A stretch of DNA of 64,000 nucleotides, taken from assembly GCF_900143675.1 (NCBI RefSeq), contig NZ_FRFC01000005.1, positions 124,001-188,000 on the forward strand, read 5' to 3'. Shown in pieces: positions 44,936-53,940 of this stretch (its first letter is position 1; each line of letters opens with the position of its first letter). The notes below the pieces were generated by a model. The model saw only the letters and a program-made list of their open reading frames with translations, was not told the DNA's origin and did not search any database. This DNA is from Candidatus Nitrosotalea sinensis (GTDB taxonomy: Archaea; Thermoproteota; Nitrososphaeria; Nitrososphaerales; Nitrosopumilaceae). The translations under genes were made by a program, and so were the position numbers.

Positions 44936-45733
44936 ATGGGACTCTTTGGACGCTCAAAAAAGGACATCGAGGAAAAAATAGAAGAGAGCACACCAGTACA
45001 GACAGAAAAAGAATCTCATGAGATTTCAGACCTGAGAAAAGAAATTCAGGATGCTGCAGTAATGTTAGAATCATATTCTCATGAATTAGAAAAAACAAAG
45101 ACTGAACTTGAGGCAGTCACTGCAGAAGCAAAAGCATTACGAGAAGAGGCAGAGTCTGCAAGGTCAGACATACAGGCAATGAAAACAGAAAGAGAATTGG
45201 TGCAAAAACAGATAAAATCTGCAAAAGAAGAGCTTGAACTTTTAAAATCCCAATATTCCCAAACAGAGATAGATCAGGTAAAACGACAGATAAATGAGGT
45301 AAAAGAAGAACTCTCAAAGATATGTTATGCAAAAGAGATAGAGGTAACAGAGTTAGAGTCCATAAGATCAACAATAAATTCTGCCAAAGAGGAGCTTGAA
45401 AAAATAACCAAGTCACGTGAAAACCAAGAGCGAGAGATAGAAGCATTGGAGGCCCAGAAAGAGATGAAGAAAAAAGAGATATTCCTATCAAAAAAAGAAC
45501 TTGAGTTTATCGAAACACAACTTGCAAGTGTTGGAAGAAACGAAGATACAAAGAAAATTGTAGAGGCAGCAGGGGCAGTTGCAGCATCCATCAATGCAAA
45601 ATACGAGGCAACAAGAAAAGAATTGGAAATAGTCAAGATTGCATTAGCAAGGACAAAAGAAGAATACGAGGAGAGCAGAAAAGAGATAGAGAGTTTGAAA
45701 AATAAATCCAGTGCTAAAAACATGACAGTGTGA
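44936..45733 (+). CDS. Long coiled-coil protein
   Basis: A 265-residue protein that is almost entirely charged coiled coil from about residue 25 onward, with heptads rich in Glu and Lys (for example ELEKTKTELEAVTAEAKALR). The N terminus MGLFGRSKKD is basic with a short hydrophobic patch and may touch membrane or partner. There is no Walker motif, so it is not an SMC ATPase. Possible roles are chromosome organisation, cell shape or division; these are guesses. Confidence 0.75.
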   Translation: MGLFGRSKKDIEEKIEESTPVQTEKESHEISDLRKEIQDAAVMLESYSHELEKTKTELEAVTAEAKALREEAESARSDIQAMKTERELVQKQIKSAKEELELLKSQYSQTEIDQVKRQINEVKEELSKICYAKEIEVTELESIRSTINSAKEELEKITKSRENQEREIEALEAQKEMKKKEIFLSKKELEFIETQLASVGRNEDTKKIVEAAGAVAASINAKYEATRKELEIVKIALARTKEEYEESRKEIESLKNKSSAKNMTV

Positions 45734-45781
45734 TGGCACCATTAAAGACATCCTTTTAAGATATGACACACATACAGGTTT

Positions 45782-46012
45782 GTGAACGAAGCCTTTGTTC
45801 TTTTAAATGTCGATTATAAACATCAGCAAAACATAATCGATGCAGCTAAAAAAATCCCAATAGCAAAAGCGGTAAAAACAACTTATGGTGTGTATGATGT
45901 TTTGGTAATTTTGGAATCAAATAACATGCAAGATATCAAAACTGCAATAGACGTGGATTTGCACAAGATCAATGGCATAAACAACATCACATCTCTTATT
46001 GCAGTAAACTAA
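45782..46012 (+). CDS. Stand-alone Lrp/AsnC ligand-binding (RAM) domain, second copy
   Basis: A 76-residue RAM domain (AFVLLNVDYKHQ, TYGVYDVLVILESN) starting at GTG 45782. It is clearly related to the protein encoded at 39705-39938 and likewise lacks a DNA-binding domain. It precedes thioredoxin reductase by one base, so they are probably co-transcribed. Confidence 0.87.
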   Translation: MNEAFVLLNVDYKHQQNIIDAAKKIPIAKAVKTTYGVYDVLVILESNNMQDIKTAIDVDLHKINGINNITSLIAVN

Positions 46013-46013
46013 A

Positions 46014-46988
46014 TTGGCTCAAGAATATGAGATCATCATAGTAGGAGGAGGCCCAGCAGGATTATCTGCTGGCATATTCATAGCAAGACAAAAGGTGTCA
46101 TGTCTCTTGATTTCAAAGGACTTGGGTGGGCAGCTAAATTTAATTCCGAAACTTGAAAATTATCCTGGTACCATAATGTCAAGTGGTCCCCTTCTTGCAA
46201 AAACCCTTGAGAATCAGTTTCTCATGTTTGGTGGAGAGATGGCATACGATACTGTTGAAAAAATCGACGAGTCAGAATCTGGTTTGATTGTAAAAACTAC
46301 AAGATCAGAATACAAGGCAAAAGCAGTCGTTGTCTCACCAGGAAAAGTTCCAAATAACCTCGGTGTTGAAAATGAATCCAATTTTGTAAACAAGGGAGTG
46401 CACTATTGTACAAAATGTGATGCTCCATTTTATCAGGGAAGAACAACCGCAGTTATCGGTGTCGGAGCATATCTTTTAGAATCTGGAATATTACTTTCAA
46501 GAATGGCATCAAAGATTTATCTAATTTACAAGGGAGGGACACTGGCAGGAGACAAGGAGATGATATCAGCAATAGAAAAAAAAGAAAATATCGAGCTTGT
46601 TCCTCAATCCTCAATCAAATCCCTTGCAGGAGGAAACAATTTACAAACAATTACCATATTGAGTAATTCAGGTCAAGAAAAAACAGTAAATGTGGACGGA
46701 TTGTTCATAGAAATGGGTTCAAAGATAAACTTGGATTTTATCAAACATTTGGTAAAGATAAACACCAAAAGTGAGATAGAGATAACAAGTGACGGAAAAA
46801 CATCTCATCCTGCAATCTTTGCTGCAGGGGATGCAACAAGTATACCATACAAGCAGATTGTGGCTGCATGTTCAGGAGGAGCAACTGCTGGTCTTTCAGC
46901 ATTTAACTATGTAGAAAAGCTCAAGGGCAAGCCAGGCATACGAGCAGATTGGAAAAAGACAATCGGCGATACAGTATTTCACTATTAA
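46014..46988 (+). CDS. trxB: Thioredoxin reductase
   Basis: A 324-residue flavoprotein starting at TTG 46014. It has an FAD Rossmann motif GGGPAGLSAG (11-20), the redox-active pair C132 and C135 in CTKCDAPF, an NADPH-binding segment (VIGVGAYLLESG), and the C-terminal FAD-binding ATSIPYK. It reduces thioredoxin with NADPH. Its stop overlaps that of the MFS gene on the opposite strand by four bases. Confidence 0.92.
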   Translation: MAQEYEIIIVGGGPAGLSAGIFIARQKVSCLLISKDLGGQLNLIPKLENYPGTIMSSGPLLAKTLENQFLMFGGEMAYDTVEKIDESESGLIVKTTRSEYKAKAVVVSPGKVPNNLGVENESNFVNKGVHYCTKCDAPFYQGRTTAVIGVGAYLLESGILLSRMASKIYLIYKGGTLAGDKEMISAIEKKENIELVPQSSIKSLAGGNNLQTITILSNSGQEKTVNVDGLFIEMGSKINLDFIKHLVKINTKSEIEITSDGKTSHPAIFAAGDATSIPYKQIVAACSGGATAGLSAFNYVEKLKGKPGIRADWKKTIGDTVFHY

Positions 46989-48490
46989 TCCAGGATTTTT
47001 GATTTTTTCAACTGTTTGTACAATACAAGAGATAACATTACAGATGCACATGATATTATGGTGGCAGTAAGAAAGATCAGGTTGTACGAATCAGAGGTAG
47101 GAAACGTACCGGAAATTCCAGGAAGTGATGTCTTGTTGGTTTGCATATACATTGCTGCTATTGCAGGACCCACTGAAGCACCAACTATTCTTATCAGCGT
47201 ACTCATTCCAAGGGATGCGCCAACATCAGTTTTTGGAGTAGAGAGCATTATCACATTCATAGCTCCCACATTTGTAAGAGATAGACCTGTTGACAATACT
47301 GCAAGGTTGACAGAGACTAGCAACTCAGTAGAGTGATTGAGATACAAATTTGTAAAGCCTATTGCGCTGATGATACTTCCTGCGATTATGGGTTTTATTG
47401 AGCCAAGCTTTGATATGATAAAACCAGAGGTTGGTCCAAAGATCAAAAGCACAATTGCAAATGGTAATTGTACATTAGTTGTCATCAATGGATTTTCTCC
47501 AAAGCCTAGCGGTGTAGGGCTTCGTATGAGTACAGGTATTGTTTGAAATACCATAAACATGGACAATCCTACAATCATCACCATAATGTTTGCAGGCAGA
47601 ATTATTTTGTTTGCAAGTATTTTCAGATTTACAAGTGGTGCACTTGATCTTCTTTCTATCATTATGAATAACACCATGTAGACAATGCCAATTGTTACTA
47701 CTCCAGGTATAGTAACTAGATTGGATGAATCATTGTTTTCAACCATTGTCAATGCCATTAAAAATGCGCTAATTGAAATTGCAAGCGTTATTGCCCCTTG
47801 TACATCAATTTTGTTTTTAGATACATTGATACCATTTAGTTGAAGATGTGAATCATCCACGTGTATAAATCGCATAATTATCACCAATAATGACAATACA
47901 ATTGGTATTATAGAGAAGAAAGTAGCGTGCCAGCCAAAGTTTTGTATCAGATGGCCTCCGGCAACAAGTCCTATTACAGCACCTGCGGCAAACATTGAGG
48001 TTATTATGCCCTGGCCTATTGCAAGCTTGCTTCTGGGAAACAATTCCCGGATTATCCCAAAGGCTATTGGAAACATCGACATTCCTATCCCCTGAATGAT
48101 GCGTATTGCAAGCATTTGATAGATATCAGTTACAAATCCTCCAAGTGACACGCCAAGTGCATATATTCCCATTACAATGAGCAAGATCTTTTTTCTTCCA
48201 TAGATGTCAGAGAGCTTACCTGTAATTGGAGTCATTATTGCACCTGCAATCAGATAAGTAGTCAAAATCCAAGAGGACATACCATAAGATATGTGGAAAT
48301 CTTTGATAAGATCAGGAATTGCTGGAACTAGCATCGTCTCTGCATACATGACCATTGTTGCAATTAGACTCAGAATTGCAAGTGTCTTCCATGCAGAAGA
48401 AGGGATTTTTTCCTGAAGACCATCAGTGTTTGATTGCGAAATTTTCATCTTATCCAGTCCTATTGGATTTTTTTGTCTGGATTGCGTCAA
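46985..48490 (-). CDS. MFS multidrug exporter (DHA2 type)
   Basis: A 501-residue transporter with about 14 helices, the DHA2/EmrB type. The motif A loop GKLSDIYGRKKIL follows helix 2, and SWILTTYLIAGAIMTPITGKL is typical of proton-coupled drug exporters. Its start region overlaps the 3' end of the MarR-type regulator gene on the same strand by 41 bases, so regulator and pump form an operon. The substrate is unknown. Confidence 0.9.
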   Translation of the reverse strand: MTQSRQKNPIGLDKMKISQSNTDGLQEKIPSSAWKTLAILSLIATMVMYAETMLVPAIPDLIKDFHISYGMSSWILTTYLIAGAIMTPITGKLSDIYGRKKILLIVMGIYALGVSLGGFVTDIYQMLAIRIIQGIGMSMFPIAFGIIRELFPRSKLAIGQGIITSMFAAGAVIGLVAGGHLIQNFGWHATFFSIIPIVLSLLVIIMRFIHVDDSHLQLNGINVSKNKIDVQGAITLAISISAFLMALTMVENNDSSNLVTIPGVVTIGIVYMVLFIMIERRSSAPLVNLKILANKIILPANIMVMIVGLSMFMVFQTIPVLIRSPTPLGFGENPLMTTNVQLPFAIVLLIFGPTSGFIISKLGSIKPIIAGSIISAIGFTNLYLNHSTELLVSVNLAVLSTGLSLTNVGAMNVIMLSTPKTDVGASLGMSTLIRIVGASVGPAIAAMYMQTNKTSLPGISGTFPTSDSYNLIFLTATIISCASVMLSLVLYKQLKKSKILD

Positions 48491-48932
48491 GTTCTGAAAA
48501 AGTCATCAAGTTTTTTGAAATTTTGCGTAACGTTTCAAGTGTTATCCGTACCTCATCATCAGAGATATTTTTTGTAGAAGATTTGCGTATCTTGATGGCA
48601 CAATCCATCATAGACTCCCACAGTGAATCAGACTTTGGCATCAAGTAGATACGGTTTGCTCTCCTATCATTTGAATCTGGTTTTCTTTTGAGCAAGTTTT
48701 CCTTTTCCATCTTGTCAATGATTGGAACAAGTGTAGCACCTTCGATTCCCACCTTATCTGCCAATTCTTTTTGCGTTAGGCCTGGTTGAGTCATCAATGC
48801 CCAGACTACACGCCACTGGCTAAGCGTAACTCCAACATTTTTTCTCAATTCTACATCAAAAGAGCGTTGAAACGCCTTTGCAGTTGCATTAACGACAAAC
48901 CCAATGCTGTTTTCAAAATCATATCTAGTCAT
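48450..48932 (-). CDS. MarR-family transcriptional regulator
   Basis: Read from the ATG at 48932 (MTRYDFENSIGFV) it has 160 residues, normal for MarR. Features are SQWRVVWALMTQPGLTQKELADKVGIEGATLVPIIDKMEKENLL (winged helix) and the wing SNDRRANRIYLM. A longer frame from 49025 adds a hydrophobic stretch across the promoter and is rejected. A duplicated palindrome directly upstream is its likely binding site. It probably represses the operon with the MFS exporter until a drug binds. Confidence 0.9.
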   Translation of the reverse strand: MTRYDFENSIGFVVNATAKAFQRSFDVELRKNVGVTLSQWRVVWALMTQPGLTQKELADKVGIEGATLVPIIDKMEKENLLKRKPDSNDRRANRIYLMPKSDSLWESMMDCAIKIRKSSTKNISDDEVRITLETLRKISKNLMTFSELDAIQTKKSNRTG

Positions 48933-48934
48933 AT

Positions 48935-48960
48935 TTAGTATACTGATGATTAGTATACTA
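48935..48960. promoter_or_regulatory. Duplicated palindromic operator between MarR gene and Dps-like gene
   Basis: TTAGTATACT occurs at 48935-48944 and 48950-48959; each carries the palindrome AGTATACT. The centre spacing is 15 bases. It starts three bases upstream of the MarR start codon, where a MarR dimer would block transcription. Confidence 0.65.
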
Positions 48961-49025
48961 ACGATATAAATCTTGATGGTGACTATATCGATTTGCTTAT
49001 ATCGACTATAGACTTGAGATGGCAC

Positions 49026-49601
49026 ATGGTCAAAGAACCAAACGTAGTAGGAGTAAAAGTACTAGAACAAAATGGTGTAAATGTAAAAGAACTGATAAAG
49101 GCACTAGTTTACAATGCATCAGTAGAGTTTACTGCATACTATTACTTCACAAATCTTAGAGCTCATTGCGTGGGCATGGAAGGCGAGGCACTAAAGGGAA
49201 TAATTGAAGATGCTAGATTAGAGGATTTGAGTCACTTTGAATCCTGCTTGTCAAGAATCTACGAACTTGGTGGAAAACTCCCACTTGATGCGCAAGAATT
49301 TATCAAGATGTCAGGTTGTGAATTCTTACAACTTCCGACAAATCCGATAGACACAAAAGCAATCTTGGAAAAATGCCTCAAGGCAGAACAAGGGGCAATT
49401 GTGAACTGGAACAAGGTTTGTCTTATGACACATGGAAAAGATCCTGCCACATATGATGTTGCAAAAGATATTCTAAGAGAAGAGATTGAACACGAGGCAT
49501 GGTTTTTGGAATTACTTTATTCAAGACCATCAGGTCACATGAGAAGAAAATTCCCCGGAGAAAGGCCTCATACCCAGAAACATTCACGAGCTCTGGGATA
49601 A
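49026..49601 (+). CDS. Dps-like/ferritin-like protein
   Basis: A 191-residue four-helix protein read from the ATG at 49026 (MVKEPNVVGVKVLE). Helix 1 carries SVEFTAYYYFTNLRAHC, helix 2 ARLEDLSHFESCLSRIYELGGKLP, helix 3 KAEQGAIVNWNKVC and helix 4 LREEIEHEAWFLELL, which supply the carboxylate and histidine iron ligands. It matches the archaeal DpsL/ferritin-like family that stores iron and detoxifies peroxide. It is divergent from the MarR regulator and may share its operator. Confidence 0.82.
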   Translation: MVKEPNVVGVKVLEQNGVNVKELIKALVYNASVEFTAYYYFTNLRAHCVGMEGEALKGIIEDARLEDLSHFESCLSRIYELGGKLPLDAQEFIKMSGCEFLQLPTNPIDTKAILEKCLKAEQGAIVNWNKVCLMTHGKDPATYDVAKDILREEIEHEAWFLELLYSRPSGHMRRKFPGERPHTQKHSRALG

Positions 49602-49652
49602 ACACTTTCTTTTTGTACACATAATAGGAAATTAGATAAGTTCAGTACTTGA

Positions 49653-50159
49653 GTGAATAATTGTCAGTACATGATAATGATAATTTGTGGCCTTCCAGGA
49701 GTTGGAAAGAGTACATTAGCAAACAAAATTGCACCAAGGATTAATGCAGTCATCTTGTCTTCAGACAAAATTAGAAAAGAGATATTTCAAAATCCAACAT
49801 ATTCAGCATTTGAAAGAAAATTAGTTTATGACATAATGACAATTATTGCAAAATACCTCAATGATATAAGAATAAGTTGTATTTTAGATGCAACTTTTAA
49901 CAAGGAAGAATCAAGAGTTACCATAAAAGAAAAACTAGGTCTGGAGGACAGAGATTTTCAAATCATAGAATGTACCTGTCCTGAAAACATAGCAATATCA
50001 AGATTAGAATCTCGTAAAAACGACTATTCAGATGCAACTAGTGAGATATATTATAAAATGAAAAAGATCTACGAACCTGTTAGTTTACCACATATTACAA
50101 TAGATACAACGATACCCATAGAGACAAACATAGAAAAAGTTCTAAAATACATCCAGTAA
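49653..50159 (+). CDS. P-loop kinase (AAA_33 type)
   Basis: A 168-residue P-loop protein. The Walker A motif is GLPGVGKST near the N terminus, with SSDKIRKEIFQ and CILDATFNKEESR following, as in the small kinases that phosphorylate nucleosides, RNA ends or zeta-toxin-like targets. It starts at TTG 49653; an in-frame ATG at 49671 (MIMIICGLPG) is a plausible alternative. The substrate is unknown. Confidence 0.8.
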   Translation: MNNCQYMIMIICGLPGVGKSTLANKIAPRINAVILSSDKIRKEIFQNPTYSAFERKLVYDIMTIIAKYLNDIRISCILDATFNKEESRVTIKEKLGLEDRDFQIIECTCPENIAISRLESRKNDYSDATSEIYYKMKKIYEPVSLPHITIDTTIPIETNIEKVLKYIQ

Positions 50160-50175
50160 ATCAGAACAAGGCGCA

Positions 50176-50307
50176 TTATGGAAGATCATCAGATGTGGAG
50201 GTACAATACTTGTGGACCCATTTTCCTGAAGGGCTCTTTGCTATCTCTTCACCAGATCTGATTTGTGCATTACATTCCGAACATACAGTCTTGAATTTTG
50301 CTTTCAT
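50176..50307 (-). CDS. 43-residue zinc-finger microprotein
   Basis: Reading the intergenic DNA on the minus strand from ATG 50305-50307 gives a 43-residue protein that starts MKAKFKTVCSECNAQIRSGE and ends at TAA 50176-50178. CSEC and a distal HKYC form a plausible zinc site, and SPSGKWVHKYC resembles the small PARP-like or LIM-like finger of archaeal proteins. It is too short for a default gene caller. Confidence 0.65.
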   Translation of the reverse strand: MKAKFKTVCSECNAQIRSGEEIAKSPSGKWVHKYCTSTSDDLP

Positions 50308-50408
50308 TACATCATTACAACATGGTAATGCTAGATAAACCATCTAAAATGTAACTAGATGATCAACTAGGTCAGATCAGTACAACATATACCTTTTATC
50401 CGACTTGA

Positions 50409-51410
50409 ATGAGATTCCACATTCAAAAACATATCAATAAAAGCCCAGAATATCCCAACAGTCTCTGGTGGAACTTGTCTACATCTAAAAATGTCACATG
50501 CCTGTTTTTTGCATTTGCTTTAGTTTTGATCATGTCACATCCTGCATATGCCTTGCAAAGCAGCATGATAGACCCGAATTTGCAGATAACATTGGATTAT
50601 CCTGATACAGTAAAACCTGGAGAAAACCTTGTCATATCAACAATAACAAAGGCAACATCAGACCAGATCTCAAACATAACCCTTGCAGTATCATCCCCTG
50701 GACTATACACGACAAACAATACTTGCAGTCTTGCAAAACTTGCAAAAGATTCCACCTTTGGTAATAACTTTGAAATGAAAATAAAAAATGACATGCCAGA
50801 TGGAACCTTTGTCGTCAACATGCAGGCAACATATTTCATCAAAGGCTTGTTTGATGCAAATCCAGTCAAGGATACATTTGCACAGGCTTTTAGAATAAGC
50901 GTTCAATCAAGTCCAATCATAAGTTTTGATATCCAATCTCCTAGCAACGTATTCTCAGGAGAACCATTTTCCATAAAAGGTACTGTGAAAAATCAGGGTG
51001 CTACGGCTCAGAATTTACAGATCGTTGTATACTCTCAAGATGTCAATTTAGATGGTAGAAAATCATTGTTGTTATCAAGTCTTGATTCTGGAAAAAGTTC
51101 TGATTTTGAATTTATTGTGAGCACCCCAAAAGATCTTGACATACCAACTCATGCAACAATTTACATCAATGGAACATATCTTGACGAGTCCAACAAGACG
51201 CATTCAATACAAGATTCCATTAGCATGTTTGCAAGACATAGAGGAATGATGGAAATTGGAGATGCAAATGGCATATGGCTTGGTGACTTTTTCATAGCAC
51301 CTGTAGTAGGCGTCGGTACCATTGTATCAAGTGCCATAGGCTTTTTCATATTCTTGTGGCACTATAGAAACAAGAAGAAATCAAAAAAGACAAAGAAAGC
51401 AAAATCATAG
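50409..51410 (+). CDS. Secreted CARDB-like protein with C-terminal membrane anchor
   Basis: A 333-residue protein. A hydrophobic signal (LFFAFALVLIMSHPAYA, about residues 32-48) sits behind a long basic N-terminal extension; an internal start is possible. Two beta-sandwich domains follow: LDYPDTVKPGENLVIS, then FDIQSPSNVFSGEPFSIKGTVKNQG, a CARDB-like pattern. A C-terminal helix (GVGTIVSSAIGFFIFLW) and a lysine-rich tail anchor it. Surface role, ligand unknown. Confidence 0.8.
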   Translation: MRFHIQKHINKSPEYPNSLWWNLSTSKNVTCLFFAFALVLIMSHPAYALQSSMIDPNLQITLDYPDTVKPGENLVISTITKATSDQISNITLAVSSPGLYTTNNTCSLAKLAKDSTFGNNFEMKIKNDMPDGTFVVNMQATYFIKGLFDANPVKDTFAQAFRISVQSSPIISFDIQSPSNVFSGEPFSIKGTVKNQGATAQNLQIVVYSQDVNLDGRKSLLLSSLDSGKSSDFEFIVSTPKDLDIPTHATIYINGTYLDESNKTHSIQDSISMFARHRGMMEIGDANGIWLGDFFIAPVVGVGTIVSSAIGFFIFLWHYRNKKKSKKTKKAKS

Positions 51411-51455
51411 CACCACCCTTAAATTACCTGTGAGATTGGTCCAGTTTGACACAAC

Positions 51456-51806
51456 ATGGTAAAGCCAGTAATTTATGGCGCAATAGGCGGAGGAGTTGCA
51501 GTTGCAATAGCAGTAATTGTGATATTTGCAATTCATCCTGCCACTGAGCAATATGCATTGACTGTAGAACCAAGAACCGAGATGGTCATGGGAGTAGGAA
51601 ATGTTGTTCGCGTCTATGTACAAAACACAGGTTCTTCGCCTTTGACAAATGTCAAGATAGACTATGGGACAACCTCTGACACTTTACCAGTTTTGAACCC
51701 AGGAGAGCATCCAATGTTTTCTCCACCAGAGGGTACAAAGATGGTTACAGTGACAAACGATCAAGGAATAACTGTAATGAAATCTTTGACAGATTCAATG
51801 CAATAA
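51456..51806 (+). CDS. Membrane-anchored single beta-domain protein
   Basis: A 116-residue protein with an N-terminal anchor helix (IGGGVAVAIAVIVIFAI) and one extracytoplasmic beta-sandwich (VEPRTEMVMGVGNVVRVYVQNTG). It follows the larger CARDB-like gene by 45 bases on the same strand and could be a partner of it. Confidence 0.72.
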   Translation: MVKPVIYGAIGGGVAVAIAVIVIFAIHPATEQYALTVEPRTEMVMGVGNVVRVYVQNTGSSPLTNVKIDYGTTSDTLPVLNPGEHPMFSPPEGTKMVTVTNDQGITVMKSLTDSMQ

Positions 51807-51878
51807 ATCAAAAATTAATTTATTTTATTATTTTAGACCTATTTTCAAATACATAATGTCAAAAGATGGGAAATAGAA

Positions 51879-51965
51879 TTATTGTGATTTTTCTATTTCC
51901 ACTATTTGATATTCTTCAGGGTTTTCTTCTTTCAATCTTTGAAAGTAGATTTCTTCATATGGCAT
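51879..51965 (-). CDS. Possible 28-residue microprotein
   Basis: On the minus strand ATG 51963-51965 opens a 28-codon frame (MPYEEIYFQRLKEENPEEYQ, ending before TAA at 51879), a charged amphipathic helix. The upstream DNA carries TTTAAATAG, a good archaeal box A, about 30-40 bases away. Codon choice looks archaeal, but the length alone makes chance possible. Confidence 0.35.
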   Translation of the reverse strand: MPYEEIYFQRLKEENPEEYQIVEIEKSQ

Positions 51966-52008
51966 TTTGTAAACTTGAAAAATTCCTATTTAAAGAAAAG
52001 ATTCATCA

Positions 52009-52347
52009 ATGTTATCAGTAGGGGTCAAAATTTCACAACATGTTTTAGACTTGGAAATGAGTTTTAACAGGGAGACTATCAGAAAAAACATGGCTGAGCA
52101 AGCCGAAATTGACAAGATAAAGAAGAAGATAGACAAGAACGAACACAGTCTGCAAACCAAGATTAAGAAACTACAAAGTATTTGGGAAGACACAGGTCTT
52201 GACCCAAAAGACCAGTCATACTTGATAGAAAAGACAATGAGATTTGAAATGGCACAGACAGAAATTGGCAGTGTCTTTTCTTTGTTTGGAGAGATAATAG
52301 AAGAATACAAGAAATTATGTAAAGAGCTTGAAAAGTTAGAAGAATAA
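52009..52347 (+). CDS. Small coiled-coil protein
   Basis: A 112-residue mostly helical, charged protein. The in-frame ATG at 52057 (MSFNRETIRKNMAEQAEID) gives a cleaner 96-residue product. The central part has a heptad pattern (KIKKKIDKNEHSLQTKIKKLQ), and the middle contains LDPKDQSYLIEKTMRFE. No recognised family. Confidence 0.6.
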   Translation: MLSVGVKISQHVLDLEMSFNRETIRKNMAEQAEIDKIKKKIDKNEHSLQTKIKKLQSIWEDTGLDPKDQSYLIEKTMRFEMAQTEIGSVFSLFGEIIEEYKKLCKELEKLEE

Positions 52348-52405
52348 GCAGGTAGTTTTTTACTTTATTCTGTGGCATTAAGAGACAGAGTCAGAGATTA
52401 GAAAA

Positions 52406-52861
52406 TCAATCAGTATATCTAATTGTATAATGCATGCCAGATTCAATCTCTCGCACAGTTTGCACCAGATTATCAATGTCAAAGGGTTTGTAGATTACAG
52501 CATTTGCCCTAAGATCCTCAATTTGGTCTGCAGTGTCTTGTGAGAGGTCTGTAGTTACCATAACTACTACTGCCTCTGGATTTATTTTTCTAATCATTGA
52601 AAGAGCATAAATTCCGTCAGCTTCAGGCATTATTACATCAAGAAATGTAATGTCAGGATGAAGTTTCTCATAAAGTGCTACAGCTTCTTTTCCATTATTT
52701 GCAGTTCCGATAACTTGGAATTTCTTTAATTCCAATAGTTCAACAAGCAATGACAGAACATCATGATTATCATCCACTACAAGAACAGTTTTTAAATTTC
52801 CAATATTTTTCATATAGTTAGGTGTACCGTATTCTCTATTTAAGGGGTTTTTAGGCTCCAT
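52406..52861 (-). CDS. Response regulator receiver (CheY-like)
   Basis: A 151-residue single receiver domain with the acidic pair D30-D31 in VVDDN, phospho-acceptor D75 in FLDVIMPE, the T103/T104 switch and K125 in YKPF. There is no output domain. The internal ATG at 52807 (MKNIGNLKTVLVVDD) is a better start by family length. No histidine kinase is nearby. It may act in taxis or stand-alone signalling. Confidence 0.9.
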   Translation of the reverse strand: MEPKNPLNREYGTPNYMKNIGNLKTVLVVDDNHDVLSLLVELLELKKFQVIGTANNGKEAVALYEKLHPDITFLDVIMPEADGIYALSMIRKINPEAVVVMVTTDLSQDTADQIEDLRANAVIYKPFDIDNLVQTVREIESGMHYTIRYTD

Positions 52862-52992
52862 ATTTACTGATCACAGGGAAAAATGGCCGAAATATAAAGC
52901 GGATCTTCGATACAATAAGGCATTTAAGGGAAAACTAGGGGTGAAATTCACCAAAATTGATATATTACCTAGTGTTTGGAAGATAGTAGGAT

Positions 52993-53940
52993 ATGAAGAC
53001 AGTTACAGAAAGAATAGAAAAAACAGACATAGTGCAGGATTTAAACGATAATTCCAAACTATTATCACAGTTAACTGATGTATTATCAGTCTTATCAAAA
53101 GATGATGCTTTAACAATCTTCCAGATGGCAGAAGAAGGAATCAGGTCAGAAATTGACACCCCTACAAGAATAGGCCTTACAAAGAAACAGTACTATACAA
53201 GACTAAAACAACTAGTAGATCTAGGATTAATTACAAAACGCAATGAAACATACACACAGACTGCATTTGGCAGAGTTGTATATCAAAAACATATCATTGG
53301 GCTTACAAACAATATCAAAAATTCAAAATATCTCCAGATGGTGGATGTGCTAAAATCAGATCCAAAGTTCAGCGACAAGGACATCATGAATTTCATATCA
53401 AAAGTGGAACCACAAATTAGTCAGGATCTTTCAGATGGTGCAACAAAAACATCCACAGTTACAACAGAATACGAAGACATGGTAAGAAAGATTTTAGAAA
53501 TTATAGAATTTGCACAAAAAGAAATACTTCTCATCACAAGATTCCAAAACGACCTAATTGTGAATGCAATATTGAAAAAAGCAAACACCGGAGTAAATGT
53601 CAAGGTACTAGCAGACATCAACCTCGTAGAAAATTATTTTGAGGCAGGGATGATAAAATCAGACAAGAATAAGAGTGAGCGAGAAAAAGTTGTTTCCAAC
53701 CCATATTACCCATCAAGAATAGACAGAAGATATGTTCAAGTTCCATTCTGTGCCATTATAACAGACAGTAAACACGTGGGATTAGAAATCGCAGATTTAA
53801 CCGAGTCAAAAAAATTCAAGATGGCAATCTTTGCAGATGATGCAAACCTTGCAGAGTCAATATCTACCACATTTAGTGGCTTGTGGCATAAATCAAGTAA
53901 AGAACATCCAAAAATAATTCAAAAGTCAATTAAAAATTAG
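52993..53940 (+). CDS. Winged-helix regulator with C-terminal phospholipase-D-like/TrmB-like domain
   Basis: A 315-residue protein. Residues of about 20-100 form a winged helix (SVLSKDDALTIFQMAEEG; RIGLTKKQYYTRLKQLVDLGLI; the wing NETYTQTAFGRVVYQ). Residues of about 160-300 (EIIEFAQKEILLITRFQNDLIVNAILKKANTGVNVKVLAD) resemble the PLD-fold sensor of TrmB-like regulators without catalytic HKD motifs. It is likely a ligand-sensing transcription factor. Confidence 0.78.
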   Translation: MKTVTERIEKTDIVQDLNDNSKLLSQLTDVLSVLSKDDALTIFQMAEEGIRSEIDTPTRIGLTKKQYYTRLKQLVDLGLITKRNETYTQTAFGRVVYQKHIIGLTNNIKNSKYLQMVDVLKSDPKFSDKDIMNFISKVEPQISQDLSDGATKTSTVTTEYEDMVRKILEIIEFAQKEILLITRFQNDLIVNAILKKANTGVNVKVLADINLVENYFEAGMIKSDKNKSEREKVVSNPYYPSRIDRRYVQVPFCAIITDSKHVGLEIADLTESKKFKMAIFADDANLAESISTTFSGLWHKSSKEHPKIIQKSIKN

